NCBI GenBank assembly: GCA_016211105.1
Contig: JACQSX010000046.1
Span: 37,746-101,745 of the forward strand
Source of the DNA: Acidobacteriota bacterium
GTDB taxonomy: Bacteria > Acidobacteriota > UBA6911 > JACQSX01
Direction: 5' to 3'
DNA: 64,000 nt
Shown here: positions 27,152-38,146 of the stretch, piece after piece
Layout: the number at the start of each line of letters is the position of its first letter
Position numbering within the stretch: the stretch's first letter is position 1
The notes under the pieces: generated by a model
What the model was told of the DNA's origin: nothing
The model's input: only the letters and a program-made list of their open reading frames with translations
The model's database searches: none
Program-made: the position numbers and the translations under genes

Positions 27152-29588
27152 ATGGCTCGCATTGGGCCCTTATCTCTATTGCGGCAATCCCGAACAGGGT
27201 TCTGTATTCTGTTGCTGTTGGTCACGCCGTTTATCTTCTTCTTCCAGGGAACTCGCATGCAAGTGATGTTGGGAGACGGCGACACTTTCGTTCAGTTTCT
27301 GCCCTTCTGGACTTACGCAGCCAAAGAATGGGCTAATGGGACGCCGCCGTTCTGGACCCCTTACATATTCGGAGGATATCCTCTCTTTGCCGAGCCCCAG
27401 GCGAGTATCTTCCACCCACTCAAAATGCTCTTTTTAATCCTTTCGCCTCTGGCAGCGATGAATTTAACTGTGCTGCTCCACTATTCAGTGGCTGGGTTAC
27501 TCGCTTTCCTGGTCGCCAGGGAAGAGGGTTTGGGTTTGGACGCGTCAACACTGGCGGGACTCTCTTTTTCGTTTTGCGGATTCCTTATCGGACATCAAGG
27601 CATTACGCCGATTTTGATGACCGTTGCCTTTTTCCCCGCCAGCTTTTATGTTCTGCGCAGGGCGTTACGCAAGAGCGACTATTCGTCAATCCTGGCCGGC
27701 GCTATCGCTATTCTTTTCCTGGTTCTAGGCGGCCACCCGCAGTTTTTGTTTTACTCTCTTTTCTTCGCCCTTTTTTTACGCCGTTTACCTGTTCTTCTTT
27801 GTAGCTGAGAAGCGCCAGAAGAAGCCATTTTTCAAGAGCGCTGTGGCAATCTACATTCTTGGCGCCGGCCTGAGCGCTTTCCAACTGCTGCCTACGTTCG
27901 AATTAGCAACGCGAAGCGTCCGAAACAAGCTCACTTACTCCGACTTTGTGGGAGTGTCTCTGCCTTTCGGAAGCCTCCTGACTTCCTTGTTCTCCACTCG
28001 CCTTCATATCCTTTTTCAAAACGATGGCTCCGAGTCAATGCTCGATGTGGGCGCGCTTGTGCTTCTCCTTGCGGCCTTAGGAGTGTGCTTGTCACCGTCA
28101 CGGTACAGCTTTTGGATTTTCCTGTGCGTCTTTTCCACGCTGCTCTTTGTAGGCAGCCACACACCGCTGTGCCGAGCCATGTTCTACATCCCGGGCTACA
28201 ATTTGTTTTATGCCGGGGTGCGGAATGGGATCGCTCTGGATTTTGCAGTAGTCATGCTTGCAGCTCACGGCCTAGACGCGCTGCGGCTGAGAAAGCGCCT
28301 CCGTGACCCTGCAAAGTCGACCTTCGCGGCAGCCAAGACAAAACATGCGGCCATCCTTCTCCTTATCCCTGCCGTTTATTACGGTTCGATATTCGTGATG
28401 GAGGAAAGGATTTTTAGACAACTCCACGAACAGTTCATTCTCCATGGGAAACCGCTGCCGTGGACTCTGCAGACTGCGCGCGATCAACTGCTCCCCGTAG
28501 CTCCCGAGATCGCTATCATGGCATTGGGGATGGGCGCTCTTGTGCTATTGCTTCTCAAGAGCGGCGGGGGGCGCGCGACCGCTGGCGTTTTGATTGGGCT
28601 CGTAGCCACGCATTTTTGGATGTACAGAACTTGGATCTTTGCTGCTCCGGCCAACGAAGTAGAACGGAGCCTGAATTGGAACATTCAGGAAAACACAGGG
28701 TTCAGAGATCCCGGTTTGAAAGATGGCCGGTATCGGGTCGCTGCAGGGAGCCCCCACAACTGGATTGATTTTCTTGCGGATGATCCGAGACAGTGGCGCC
28801 GCAGATACCTGGCAATAGAAGGAGCGGACATCAATATGCTTCACGGTATTTCCTCCGTCTCGGGTTATACGCCTCTCATCCCGCGCGATTACTCTCGGCT
28901 TGCCGGAGATATGCATATGTCCGGGTACATTCGTGATGCGGCCTTCTTCAGTTCTTCGGCGCTGAATCTCCTTAACATCAAATATGTGCTTGTTCCCGGA
29001 GGGAATCTTAGCTTTCCACCTGAGACGTTCTCAACACTTGAGCTGGTGTTCAATTCGGACCTCGTGATCGTGTATCGCAATCCTCAGGCTCCAGGGATGT
29101 TTTGGGGGGTTCAAGAGACGAAGGTCTTCACGCCAGAGAAGTTCTGGGCAGAGTTGGATCGGCCTGCGATCGATTTTTCCAGGACAGCGTTCTTGACCGG
29201 AAAGAGAAATCAAGAAATCGGGTCGCGGCGTTTTGAGTTGCCGAAAGCAGTAACGTTTTACCAGCGGGATGGAAACCGTGTGGAAGTGTCGGTCGAAACT
29301 CCCCGAGAGGCATTCTTAGCCTCTAGCCACCTTAACTATCCCGGCTGGTTTGCTTGGATTGACGGAAGGCGCACTACCATCTATCCGGTTAACGGGATTT
29401 TCACAGGACTCTATGTCCCGCCTGGCGCCCACACCATTGTCCTCCGATTTATTCCGTTGAGCTTCTGGCTTGGCGTCGCAGTCAGCGTGCTGGCGCTAGC
29501 AGCTTTTGGAGTAGTCGTAGCACGAGATCTTTTCTCATTGAATCCTTCCTCAGTAGGCGGAAACAAAATCGTCTGGGGTCGGACCTGA
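27152..29588 (+). pseudogene. YfhO-like multi-pass membrane protein, frameshifted
   Basis: Frames 27152-27808 and 27843-29588 encode consecutive parts of one protein of about 811 residues. The first holds the N-terminal region (DGDTFVQFLPFWTYAAKEWA, GTPPFWTPYIFGGYPLFAEP) and the second the remaining helices and the C-terminal periplasmic beta domain (LNYPGWFAWIDGRRTTIYPV, PPGAHTIVLRFIP). Removing one T from the T7 run at 27771-27777 restores a continuous frame (FALFYAVYLFFFVAEK). YfhO/GT-C-like proteins are thought to glycosylate cell-envelope polymers. A sequencing error in the homopolymer is as likely as a true mutation. Confidence 0.75.
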
Positions 29589-29685
29589 GTTATTGGAACG
29601 TATCCGGGGATATCATCGTAATTAAGTGATTACCGTAAGCGAGATCGTTTGCGATACGATCCTTTTCCCCTGGGGGTTTTGATCT

Positions 29686-31896
29686 GTGACGGAGAGACGC
29701 TTTGCTGTTTTTGTAATGTTTCTCGCACTGCTGGGAGTCAGTTTCGGGGCCGACCGGTCGGTGCGCGCGGTGCGGGTGGAACAGCCTCCCGCCGTCGACG
29801 GACGCGTGATTGAGGCGATTTGGGAACAGGCAGCGCCGGCGACCGATTTTGTCCAGCAACGCCCCCTTGAGGGGAAGCCTGCGACCGAGAAAACGGAGGT
29901 CCGTTTCTTGTACACGCCGCAGTCGCTTTATATCGGGGTCATCTGTTTCGACTCGGAACCTGACAGAGTTCTTGATACGCAGAGCGTGAGAGACGGAAAC
30001 CTTTCAGACTCCGACTCCGTTCTGATCATCCTGGACACTTTCCATGACCGCCAGAACGGTTTTCTATTTGGGACCAATCCGGCAGGAATTGAGTACGACG
30101 CGCAAATCTTTACTGAAGGGGTGACCAGCGGCCAGGTCAGCAGCAGTGGAGGTGTAGGAAGTTCCGTCACCAGCGCCACGCCACGAGGCAATGTGTCGGC
30201 TTTCAATATCAACTGGGACACTTCCTGGAGGGTTCGCAGCAGCCGGACCGAGCGTGGGTGGGAATCGGAAATGGAAATCCCACTGAAGTCCCTCCGCTTC
30301 AAGAACTCCGATGGCCCTCAAAGTTGGGGTCTGAATGTAATGCGCAATATCCGCAGAAAGAACGAGCAGTCCTTCTGGGCGCCGATCCCACAGGCTTACA
30401 ACATCTACCGAGTATCCATGGCTGGAGAGCTGGAGAGCCTGGAAATTCACGCGCCGCGCAATCTAAAGGCAATCCCTTATGTTCTTGTTGGGGTAGTGAA
30501 GGAGAATCCGGCAAAAGCCGATTTTCATAAAGATGTCGGTCTCGACGTAAAGTATGGGCTCACGCCTACCCTCACCTTGGATGCGACCGTCAATACGGAT
30601 TTTGCACAAGCCGAGGTCGACGATGAACAGATCAATTTGACCCGGTTTGACCTCTTCTTTCCGGAAAAGCGCGCGTTCTTCCTGGAGAACGCCGGTGTGT
30701 TTGCATTTGGACTCCCCAGGGAGGTGGACGTGTTCTTTAGCCGGCGTATCGGCATCGATCGGGGACGAGAAGTGCCAATTCGGGCAGGCGCGCGGGTTAC
30801 GGGAAAAGTAGATCGTTTCAACCTGGGGTTGCTCTCCATTCAGACAGGCGAAGAAGAAGGTTTTACCTCGGCACAAAACTTCTTGGTGGGGCGGGTACGC
30901 AGAGAGTTCCAGAAGCGGAGCGGCGCGGGCATCATCTTTACCAATCGCGAGAATGTAGGAACGCCCGTAGGCCGGAGCGAATACAATCGGACTGTAGGCG
31001 CTGATTTGCAGTTGGCTCTAGGGGATTACTGGATGATCTCCGGCTACCTGGCCAAGACTTTTACGCCGGGCATCCCCCGCGACGATTCCTCCGGCTATTT
31101 GTACGCTGGCTACAAGAGCGACCTATGGCGAATCGAAGGGACCTATACCGAGGTGGGGGAAAATTTCAATCCTGAAATGGGTTTTGTTCCGCGTCGCGGC
31201 TTTCGCCGGCCTACCGCAGCGATCTATTTCACGCCCAGCCCCGAGAAGGGTTGGGTGCGCCAGTGGAATCCGCACTTCACGATTCGCCGCTTCTACGGAT
31301 TTGATGGCAAACTCGAAACCGCGCGCAGGCATCACGACCTGGAGGTCTACAGAACCGATGGTGGCACGCTTGCTGTCACCTGGAATCGAGATTACGAATT
31401 TCTCAGAAAGCCCTTTGAACCACATCCGGGTTTATCCATCCCGCCGGGCGGCTACGACTCTAATCAATTGACTTTCTCAGCCAGTTCAAACCCATCGGCG
31501 CGCATCTTTGGGGAGACCAACCTCACGTTCGGTGGTTATTACGGAGGAGATCTCAACATCTATGAGTTCGAGGGGGGGGTTCGGACCGGCCCGCAGTTTG
31601 TGACAACGCTTAGCTATTCCAACACTGCTGTCGATGCCCGCTGGGGCCACTTCAACACCAACCTCGGCAGACTGAAAGTCAGTTACTCATTCTCGCCGAC
31701 GCGCTTTATTCAAGCCTTGTTTCAGTACAACAGTCGCGCTCACCAGTTCAGCAGCAACATACGATTTGGGTGGGTCAACACTGCAGGCACCGGATTGTAC
31801 ATCGTTTACAACGACCGATATTTCACTCCCGGCGAACAGTTTGACACGCTCAACCGGGCCTTCTTCGTGAAGTATACCTACCAGTTTGACTTCTGA
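29686..31896 (+). CDS. DUF5916 outer-membrane protein with N-terminal CBM9-like domain
   Basis: Exported protein of 736 residues from a GTG (signal RRFAVFVMFLALLGVSFGA). Residues 25-215 look like a family 9 carbohydrate-binding jelly roll (PPAVDGRVIEAIWEQAAPAT, FLYTPQSLYIGVICFDSEPD, ESEMEIPLKSLRF). The rest is the DUF5916 beta-barrel-like part, with KYGLTPTLTLDATVNTDFAQ, VDDEQINLTRFDLFFPEKR, FFLENAGVF and the aromatic C-terminal strand FFVKYTYQFDF, as in outer-membrane proteins. The function is unknown; uptake of oligomers is a common guess. Confidence 0.8.
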   Translation: MTERRFAVFVMFLALLGVSFGADRSVRAVRVEQPPAVDGRVIEAIWEQAAPATDFVQQRPLEGKPATEKTEVRFLYTPQSLYIGVICFDSEPDRVLDTQSVRDGNLSDSDSVLIILDTFHDRQNGFLFGTNPAGIEYDAQIFTEGVTSGQVSSSGGVGSSVTSATPRGNVSAFNINWDTSWRVRSSRTERGWESEMEIPLKSLRFKNSDGPQSWGLNVMRNIRRKNEQSFWAPIPQAYNIYRVSMAGELESLEIHAPRNLKAIPYVLVGVVKENPAKADFHKDVGLDVKYGLTPTLTLDATVNTDFAQAEVDDEQINLTRFDLFFPEKRAFFLENAGVFAFGLPREVDVFFSRRIGIDRGREVPIRAGARVTGKVDRFNLGLLSIQTGEEEGFTSAQNFLVGRVRREFQKRSGAGIIFTNRENVGTPVGRSEYNRTVGADLQLALGDYWMISGYLAKTFTPGIPRDDSSGYLYAGYKSDLWRIEGTYTEVGENFNPEMGFVPRRGFRRPTAAIYFTPSPEKGWVRQWNPHFTIRRFYGFDGKLETARRHHDLEVYRTDGGTLAVTWNRDYEFLRKPFEPHPGLSIPPGGYDSNQLTFSASSNPSARIFGETNLTFGGYYGGDLNIYEFEGGVRTGPQFVTTLSYSNTAVDARWGHFNTNLGRLKVSYSFSPTRFIQALFQYNSRAHQFSSNIRFGWVNTAGTGLYIVYNDRYFTPGEQFDTLNRAFFVKYTYQFDF

Positions 31897-32277
31897 GTCG
31901 CTGCGGGTAACTCGCTCGGCAGGACGTAATCTTACGCCGGTTGTTCTGAGGCTCTGTCCGCGGGTCGAGTACAGAAGTGGTTTCATTACAGTCGCTCTTC
32001 GATCCGTTTGCCCTCCTTCATCTGCCGCTGCAGTTCCATACGGCAATCTCAGTTCGTCCAACTCAATGGCAGTCATCGTTTTGACACAGGTCAAACGGTG
32101 ATTGGATGAACCGAAGAATTTAACTCGGCGTCTAATCTCATGTTTGCTTATAATTCGGGAAAATCCTGAAGACAGAACCGCAAGAAGATGCGGGAAAATG
32201 CCAGTGGCTCAGCTTGATCTTACGCTACCTCGGATCGCAGCCGACTGCAGCGCTGCTCTTGGAGAAGGAGGACGACG
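31897..32277. other. leader region upstream of the porin-cupredoxin genes
   Basis: There is no gene in these 381 bases. They contain a palindrome (next entry) and a good -10 box (TATAAT within GCTTATAATTC near 32147-32158). The long distance from there to the porin ATG leaves an untranslated leader of about 120 bases, in which no known riboswitch was recognised. Confidence 0.4.
32080..32095. promoter_or_regulatory. FNR/CRP-type palindrome (TTTGAC-n4-GTCAAA)
   Basis: A perfect 6-bp inverted repeat with four-base spacer (ACAG), the geometry of CRP/FNR-family operators. FNR proper prefers TTGAT-n4-ATCAA, so a Dnr/NnrR-like relative would fit better. It lies ~60 bases upstream of a TATAAT box and ahead of the porin and cupredoxin genes. 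TTGACA by itself could also be a -35 box. Confidence 0.4.
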
Positions 32278-33804
32278 ATGTCAAATAACGATGACGAAAC
32301 GAATCAGGCGCACGATCATCGGCATCCTTGCATGCAGTTCTTGACGGCGTGGAGATTTCGTACTCGACGCTCCGGAATCCCGCTACACCGGTACTCCTTG
32401 CCGTGGATTACCGTCTGCGCGCTTCTCTTCAATGTCATGAGCGGGCTTCAGATCCAGGCACAGAGTCTGGAAAATGAGGTTGCAGCGCTGCGCTTTGAAG
32501 TACAGCGACTGCGGAAGGAACTGGATGCACTAAGAGACGAGGTCCACTACCACAACTCACCATCCGGGGATGGACAGTCCGTCATCTACCCCGAGCAAGC
32601 GCGGGCTCGGACACCTAGTAGCCCAGCGACTTCCAGCACCACAGTGGAGCAGGTCCAAGAGCCTTCCGTCAATGAAGCGGTTCCCCTTTTGGTGGCGCAG
32701 GTGGCTGAGCAAGCACAAACCAAGGTAGAATCGAACTCGCGGCTTCCGGTTAAGATTTTCGGTACGCTTGTCTCCAATACGTTTTTCAACACGGGTGAAG
32801 CGAGCTGGATTGATAATCCGGATATTGTTTTACCTCGCAAGTCTTCCCTACCCCCTGGATCCTTCAGTTCCACGCTACGCCAAAGCCGGATTGGAGCGAT
32901 TGTCGACGGCCCCCTGATCGGACCGATGAAAGCCAGTGGCTTTGTGACCGTCGATTTCTACGGCGGTTTATCTAATTTCCGCACGGGCCAGGTGATGGGA
33001 ATCCCACGCATGCTTTATGCCTTTATGCGATTGGAAGGAACGCGTACTGCTTTTGAGATCGGGCAGGATCAGATGATTCTGGCGCCTCGAAATCCCACCT
33101 CGCTCGCCGCCCTTTATTTCCCAAGCCTTTACCGATCCGGCAATTTGTATCTCCGAGCGCCTCAGATTCGGATCGAGCGATCCTTTGCGGCAGGCGGAGT
33201 TGGTGAATTCCAAGCCACGGCAGGAATCCTCGCGCCCGTGGCGGGAGATTTCCGTTTCGACTCGTTTGTGTTCATATCGCCGAACCTCGCAGGTGAGCGG
33301 TCACGGCGGCCTGCGATCCAAGCGCGGCTCGCCTGGCGTACTGCCCCCAGTAGCAGCACCGCGTGGGAGATCGCAGTCTCAGGACACGATGCCCGTCAAC
33401 AGTTCGCCGGTAGGACCGAGGTCAGCAGGGCGGGTTCCATTGATTTCGACTTTCGGGCCGGTAGAGCTGGGTTAAGCGGAGAATGGTTTATTGGCCAAAA
33501 CATCGACGCCTTGGGAGGCTCTCTAGGCCAAACGGCAAAATCAGCAGGAGGCTTTCTGGAGGGACGTATGAAAGCCTCACAGCGCTTGGATTTTAATGTG
33601 GGTTTCGGCCTTGACCGGCTTTTCGATCGGATTGCGTCTGGCGCGCCACTGAGTGGCAATTCCAGCGTGTTCGGAAATATTGTGTACCAGTTCATGCCTG
33701 AACTGGTTATGTCGTTCGAGTACCGCTGGCTTTCCACCCAACCTGATGCCGAGGCGGCGCGGCGCAATCACCACTTCAACCTGGCCTTCGCCTACAGTTT
33801 CTGA
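32278..33804 (+). CDS. outer-membrane porin-like protein with coiled-coil N-terminus
   Basis: A 508-residue protein; GGAGG lies six bases before the ATG. A long polar N-terminus precedes the hydrophobic segment WITVCALLFNVMSGLQIQAQ, then a short trimerisation-type coiled coil (LENEVAALRFEVQRLRKELD) and a beta-rich barrel region (VKIFGTLVSNTFFN, RQSRIGAIVDGP, AFEIGQDQMILAP) ending in the aromatic strand HHFNLAFAYSF. The next gene starts four bases later. Substrate specificity is unknown. Confidence 0.68.
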   Translation: MSNNDDETNQAHDHRHPCMQFLTAWRFRTRRSGIPLHRYSLPWITVCALLFNVMSGLQIQAQSLENEVAALRFEVQRLRKELDALRDEVHYHNSPSGDGQSVIYPEQARARTPSSPATSSTTVEQVQEPSVNEAVPLLVAQVAEQAQTKVESNSRLPVKIFGTLVSNTFFNTGEASWIDNPDIVLPRKSSLPPGSFSSTLRQSRIGAIVDGPLIGPMKASGFVTVDFYGGLSNFRTGQVMGIPRMLYAFMRLEGTRTAFEIGQDQMILAPRNPTSLAALYFPSLYRSGNLYLRAPQIRIERSFAAGGVGEFQATAGILAPVAGDFRFDSFVFISPNLAGERSRRPAIQARLAWRTAPSSSTAWEIAVSGHDARQQFAGRTEVSRAGSIDFDFRAGRAGLSGEWFIGQNIDALGGSLGQTAKSAGGFLEGRMKASQRLDFNVGFGLDRLFDRIASGAPLSGNSSVFGNIVYQFMPELVMSFEYRWLSTQPDAEAARRNHHFNLAFAYSF

Positions 33805-33807
33805 CAG

Positions 33808-34494
33808 ATGAAGAACTGTTTTCCAATCATCTTCTTTGCCGGACTCTTTCCACTTCTCACCCCCGCCATTCGTGGCGGCGATATCAGTGGCAAAGTACGA
33901 GTTGTCGGCCACAAGGGCCGTGAGGCGCCCACATCGGTTGTGTTTGCCGAAAGTCTTGACGGACCGAGCCCAATGCGGCCCGGCTTCTACTCCATGGCGC
34001 AGCGGAACAAGGCGTTTGTGCCCCGAATCCTGGTGGTCCCTGTCGGCGCCAAAGTGGAATTTCCAAACCACGACATTGTCTTCCACAACGTTTTTTCTCT
34101 TTCTCTGCCCGGCCCTTTTGATTTGGGTCTGTATCGCGCGGGGACCTCAAAGAGTCACGTCTTCACCCGAGACGGGGTTTATCGCGTATTTTGCAACATT
34201 CACCCGGAAATGACTGCCGTCATCCTTGTGGCGCCCACGTCCCTGATCACAGGGGTGGCCAGGAACGGTAATTATCGACTCAATTTGCCGCCTGGACGCT
34301 ACCGACTCATTGCCTGGTCAGAACGATCCCAACCGGTAGCGACGGAAATCACGGCATCTACGGAAGCCGCCACAGCGCCCGACTTGACTTTGGATGAATC
34401 GCAGTTCATTGAGCTTCCCCACAAAAACAAATTTGGACACGATTATCCCATTGGCGGCTATGACCCGATTAAGGGTGAGAGAAGCAGGCAGTGA
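33808..34494 (+). CDS. exported cupredoxin-like (type 1 copper) protein
   Basis: A 228-residue protein with signal peptide (MKNCFPIIFFAGLFPLLTPA). The plastocyanin/azurin-like domain at about 75-145 shows the copper ligands: His in PNHDIVFHNVFS, then Cys, His and Met in VFCNIHPEMTAVI. The rest is a carboxypeptidase-regulatory-like beta domain (NGNYRLNLPPGRYRLIAWSE). It starts four bases after the porin and probably shares its transcript. Electron transfer or copper handling is likely; the partner is unknown. Confidence 0.8.
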   Translation: MKNCFPIIFFAGLFPLLTPAIRGGDISGKVRVVGHKGREAPTSVVFAESLDGPSPMRPGFYSMAQRNKAFVPRILVVPVGAKVEFPNHDIVFHNVFSLSLPGPFDLGLYRAGTSKSHVFTRDGVYRVFCNIHPEMTAVILVAPTSLITGVARNGNYRLNLPPGRYRLIAWSERSQPVATEITASTEAATAPDLTLDESQFIELPHKNKFGHDYPIGGYDPIKGERSRQ

Positions 34495-34501
34495 GACGCA
34501 C

Positions 34502-36694
34502 TTAGACTTTCTCTTCCGGCATTACATCCAGAATTTCCCTAACCTTTTGCCCAAGACTATCTGCTGTAAAAGGTTTCTTAAGAAAAGCACTGGCGATCGT
34601 TGCTTTTCCATGCCCTACCGAGTCTGTGTAACCCGACATGAAGAGCACCTTGGTATTCGGACGTAGGAGCGCAATCTGTTCAGCCAGTTGAGGCCCGCTC
34701 ATCTCGGGCATTACAATGTCGGTAATCATCAGATGGAGCGGCCCAGTGTGCTGTGCGCACAGAGCCATGGCCTCCTTGCCGCTGGATGCCTCCAGTACCT
34801 TATAGCCCTTTGCCTCCAGAGCGCGTCTGGCCAGTTCCCGCGGGGCCGGTTCGTCTTCCACCACGAGTACGGTCTCCCACCCTCCAGATTCTTCATTACA
34901 GGTTTTGCGACCCTCAGCCGTTTCAACCGTCTGGTCAAGACGCGGCAGGTAGATGATGAAGGTTGAACCGCGACCCAGCTCGCTTTCCACCTTTATATGG
35001 CCGTTGCTCTGTTGAACGATCCCATAGACCGTTGCCAGGCCTAGACCCGTCCCTTTGCCCTTTTCCTTGGTCGTAAAAAACGGTTCGAACAAGTGGGACC
35101 GAACTTCTTCATTCATGCCGGTGCCGGTGTCTTTGACTGCCAAGATCACATATCGCCCCGGTCCCAGGCCAAAGAGGCCTTGTGAGCTTCCGTCCGTAGA
35201 GACATTGGCCGTTTCCAAGGTTAACTTCCCGCCCTCAGGCATGGCATCGGCTGCATTCACCACTAAGTTCAGAAGGATTTGCTCTATCTGCCCTGGATCG
35301 GCTTTGACTTGCCCTAACGCCGGATCAAGCGTGGTCACCAATTGGATGTTCGCGCGAATCAGACGACGAAGTAGTTTTTCCATATCCCTGACGACAAAAT
35401 TCAGGTCCAGCATTTTCGGTACAACCACCTGCCTGCGGCTGAAGGTAAGCAATTGGCGGGTCAGTGTTGAGCCACGGTCCGCGGCTTTAAGAATTTCCGC
35501 GACGTCACTGTGCAGCGGGTCATCCGTGTTCAGTCTACTCAGCACCATTTGGCCGTAACCTGTGATGGCCGTCAGCAGGTTGTTAAAATCGTGGGCAACT
35601 GCGCCCGCCAGCCTGCCGATAGCTTCCATTTTTTGAGACTGGCGAAACTGTTCCTCCAGTCGTTTGCGCTCGCCAATCATGGTGTTGAAAGACTGAGCTA
35701 GCAGACCAATCTCATCACGCCTGTCAATGTCCAACCTAAAATCAAGATTGCCGGCTGCGACCTTTCGGGTTCCCTCGACCAATTTTGCAATTGGCGCCGT
35801 CAACGTGTGAGCCAGCACGGCACTGCCCATAATTGCCGCAAGCGTGGCCAGCAACAACAACAGCAGCAGTCCAGTTCGAATGCGACGATAAGGTTCCACT
35901 GCACGATCGTGTGACTTCAGCATCACAACGAGCGGCCACATCTTGGCTTTAGCATCCAAACCGGTGGTCATCGCCACGTAGTTCTCCCCGCCGATGTTGA
36001 TAGGTCGCTTCGTACCGGTGGTTCCATCTGCGGTTTTCCATTTCTGGTCCGATTGCCAGGGTAAGCTTGCCGCTGGAATGGTCGATCCCAGAACGCGATT
36101 GCCAAGAATAATCACTTCGCTCTCACTGAAGTCTCGGAGGACGCGCGCAAAAACATTGTCAAGACGGGCGCCAGCAATCACGAAGCCAAAAATTGTACCG
36201 CCTGCCTCCGCCGGCATAGCGGCGGCGTGGTAAACGCTGTTGCCTGTGTCCAGCACTCCTGTCGCACTTTGACCGGCCAGCAGGGGACCAATCCAGCGCA
36301 CCTTGACGTCTGGAAGGGAGACCGGCTCCAGCGTGTCGGTTCGGGCGATTACTCGGCCGGCGGAATCCAATACAATCAATAAATCTGCACTCAGGTTCCT
36401 CTGCTGATACGTGACCAGGAAGTCACGAATGGTTGGGACGTCCGTGGCCAGAAGCGCCTTCAGGTTAGGAAACGAGGCCACCAGCCCGGCCGTCAATCGC
36501 AGGCTAGCCAAGCGTTGCTCTTCTACCGATTTGATCCGCTCCCTGCTCTGTTCAAGATCGGCAGTGATTCCATTGTTAACAAATTGCTCTGCTTGGTAGT
36601 TGACAAGAAACAACATTGCCGCGACAAGCGCAAGAAGCAACGTGGTTGAATACAACAGGGTTTTCCAGCGCAGAGGCATCGCTAGTTTCCCCAA
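34502..36694 (-). CDS. hybrid sensor histidine kinase (sensor-HAMP-kinase-receiver)
   Basis: A 730-residue protein. Two transmembrane helices (about 14-30 and 275-298) surround a ~245-residue periplasmic double-CACHE-like sensor ([20 protein letters not shown]). Then follow HAMP ([19 protein letters not shown]), H-box ([20 protein letters not shown]), N-box ([14 protein letters not shown]), G boxes ([21 protein letters not shown]) and a C-terminal receiver with Asp in [13 protein letters not shown]. The phosphorelay therefore ends in the same chain, and no output domain is present. It converges on the cupredoxin gene with a seven-base gap. Start [15 protein letters not shown] five codons later is possible. 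Confidence 0.9.
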   Translation of the reverse strand: MGKLAMPLRWKTLLYSTTLLLALVAAMLFLVNYQAEQFVNNGITADLEQSRERIKSVEEQRLASLRLTAGLVASFPNLKALLATDVPTIRDFLVTYQQRNLSADLLIVLDSAGRVIARTDTLEPVSLPDVKVRWIGPLLAGQSATGVLDTGNSVYHAAAMPAEAGGTIFGFVIAGARLDNVFARVLRDFSESEVIILGNRVLGSTIPAASLPWQSDQKWKTADGTTGTKRPINIGGENYVAMTTGLDAKAKMWPLVVMLKSHDRAVEPYRRIRTGLLLLLLLATLAAIMGSAVLAHTLTAPIAKLVEGTRKVAAGNLDFRLDIDRRDEIGLLAQSFNTMIGERKRLEEQFRQSQKMEAIGRLAGAVAHDFNNLLTAITGYGQMVLSRLNTDDPLHSDVAEILKAADRGSTLTRQLLTFSRRQVVVPKMLDLNFVVRDMEKLLRRLIRANIQLVTTLDPALGQVKADPGQIEQILLNLVVNAADAMPEGGKLTLETANVSTDGSSQGLFGLGPGRYVILAVKDTGTGMNEEVRSHLFEPFFTTKEKGKGTGLGLATVYGIVQQSNGHIKVESELGRGSTFIIYLPRLDQTVETAEGRKTCNEESGGWETVLVVEDEPAPRELARRALEAKGYKVLEASSGKEAMALCAQHTGPLHLMITDIVMPEMSGPQLAEQIALLRPNTKVLFMSGYTDSVGHGKATIASAFLKKPFTADSLGQKVREILDVMPEEKV

Positions 36695-36890
36695 CGTAGC
36701 ATGTCAGCGTCCTAAGACTTAAAATTCCCGACTCGGGATGTGCAAATCCGCCCAGCGGAATCTATGCGGCCTTGATAATTATAGATCAAACTGGAAACTG
36801 AGTACCTCTCGAATGTTGAACTTTTCTCGCCTACAGGCATCTAAAACCCGGCAGAATGGTTTTTGCCAGCGTCTTCAACGGGAGGAGCAG

Positions 36891-38126
36891 ATGAAACTGC
36901 CGATCCGGCTTCGCTTTACCTCACGAACAGTGTTCCTACTATTGATGTTGGTCTTGTCTGAATTTCTCGCTGTGCACGCCCGAGCGGATTCTGTCAAGAC
37001 TCTGTACTACGGAATTGTAGCGGCGGGAGAAACCGGAGACCGAGTCCTGCGTACGCTGTTTCACATAATAAACGGGGGCTCCGAATCGGCTAAGGGTTCA
37101 TTGAGTCTACTGTCTGACCGAGGGGCGATGTTGGACGTCGCGGTTACTCCCACCTGGGTGGGCGCCCCGGGCTCTTTTTCCTTGGTTACCGGGCAGGGTT
37201 CGTTCTCCATTCCTTCGGGATCGGCTCTGGAACTGGCGCTGGTTGTACCCAAACCTCCTGCCACAGGATGGGCAAGAGTGCAGTTGGACGACGCTCTGGA
37301 GATTCGTGCATCTGTCCAGCAAGCGAAGCATTCAGCTTCCGAGGGGCCGCTCTCGAACTTTGAGGACGGCCTGGATGGGGAGGCCGAAATTTTTCCAACA
37401 AGCGGCGTTAAGAACTTCGCTTTCCCGCTTTTCCTTTTCTTAGGTACAACACGGATCGGCACGGCTTTTTCCATCGTTAATCTCTCTGCAGCGCCCGGCA
37501 GGGTGCAATTGATCCTTCGCCCGGAGGACACGCGCACGGTCCAGCTCCAACCTGGCCAGATGCTTGTCGATTTTTTTGAGCGTTTCTGGCAAGTGGCTTT
37601 CCCCGCTATCTTTCCCCTAAAATTTCACGGACTGGCGGAAGTAAAATCGGAGGCGCCTCTTGCGATCGTTGTTCTCAGGACCAGGGAGGGTCTCCCGCTG
37701 TCTGGCGTGCGGCCGGCGCCACTGCCCGCTTCCGAGGAACCGGTCGAAGCCGTGGTCGGCGCTGAAGTCCCACTGTCGATCAATCAGACTGCCACCTTCA
37801 ACAGGGAAAACCTCGGGGTGACGTTCTGGAATGTCATCGAAGATTCGCGATGTCCTATAGATACCATTTGTATTCAGGCCGGGCGGGTGACCGTGGAACT
37901 CCGAATCGTCAAGGAGGGACAGTTTCTGGGCAGTTTCCAGCTTTCCACGGAGGCTGACAGCAATTCGATTCGAGTGGGCGGATATTCCCTTCAACTCGTC
38001 CGTGTGGAACCGGCTCCCAGTTCGACCCGGAGGCTGGCGATTTCCGACTATCGGCTTACTCTGCGGGTGACGCTCGCGCACACCGACGCCACTGAAACCG
38101 GACAAGAGAATCCAAAATCAAAGTAA
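36891..38126 (+). CDS. secreted protein of unknown function
   Basis: Exported 411-residue protein. The start at 36891 (MKLPIRLRFTSRTVFLLLML, signal ending in HARA) is directly behind GGGAGGAG; the frame is open to 36738. The mature part is beta-rich, with VAAGETGDRVLRTLFHIING, PLFLFLGTTRIGTAFSIVNL and a C-terminal section containing CPIDTICIQAG (two Cys, a likely disulfide) that resembles small Ig-like domains of acidobacterial secreted proteins. No catalytic motif is seen. It converges with the efflux operon. Confidence 0.55.
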   Translation: MKLPIRLRFTSRTVFLLLMLVLSEFLAVHARADSVKTLYYGIVAAGETGDRVLRTLFHIINGGSESAKGSLSLLSDRGAMLDVAVTPTWVGAPGSFSLVTGQGSFSIPSGSALELALVVPKPPATGWARVQLDDALEIRASVQQAKHSASEGPLSNFEDGLDGEAEIFPTSGVKNFAFPLFLFLGTTRIGTAFSIVNLSAAPGRVQLILRPEDTRTVQLQPGQMLVDFFERFWQVAFPAIFPLKFHGLAEVKSEAPLAIVVLRTREGLPLSGVRPAPLPASEEPVEAVVGAEVPLSINQTATFNRENLGVTFWNVIEDSRCPIDTICIQAGRVTVELRIVKEGQFLGSFQLSTEADSNSIRVGGYSLQLVRVEPAPSSTRRLAISDYRLTLRVTLAHTDATETGQENPKSK

Positions 38127-38146
38127 ACAAGGAAAGAAGCATCCAC

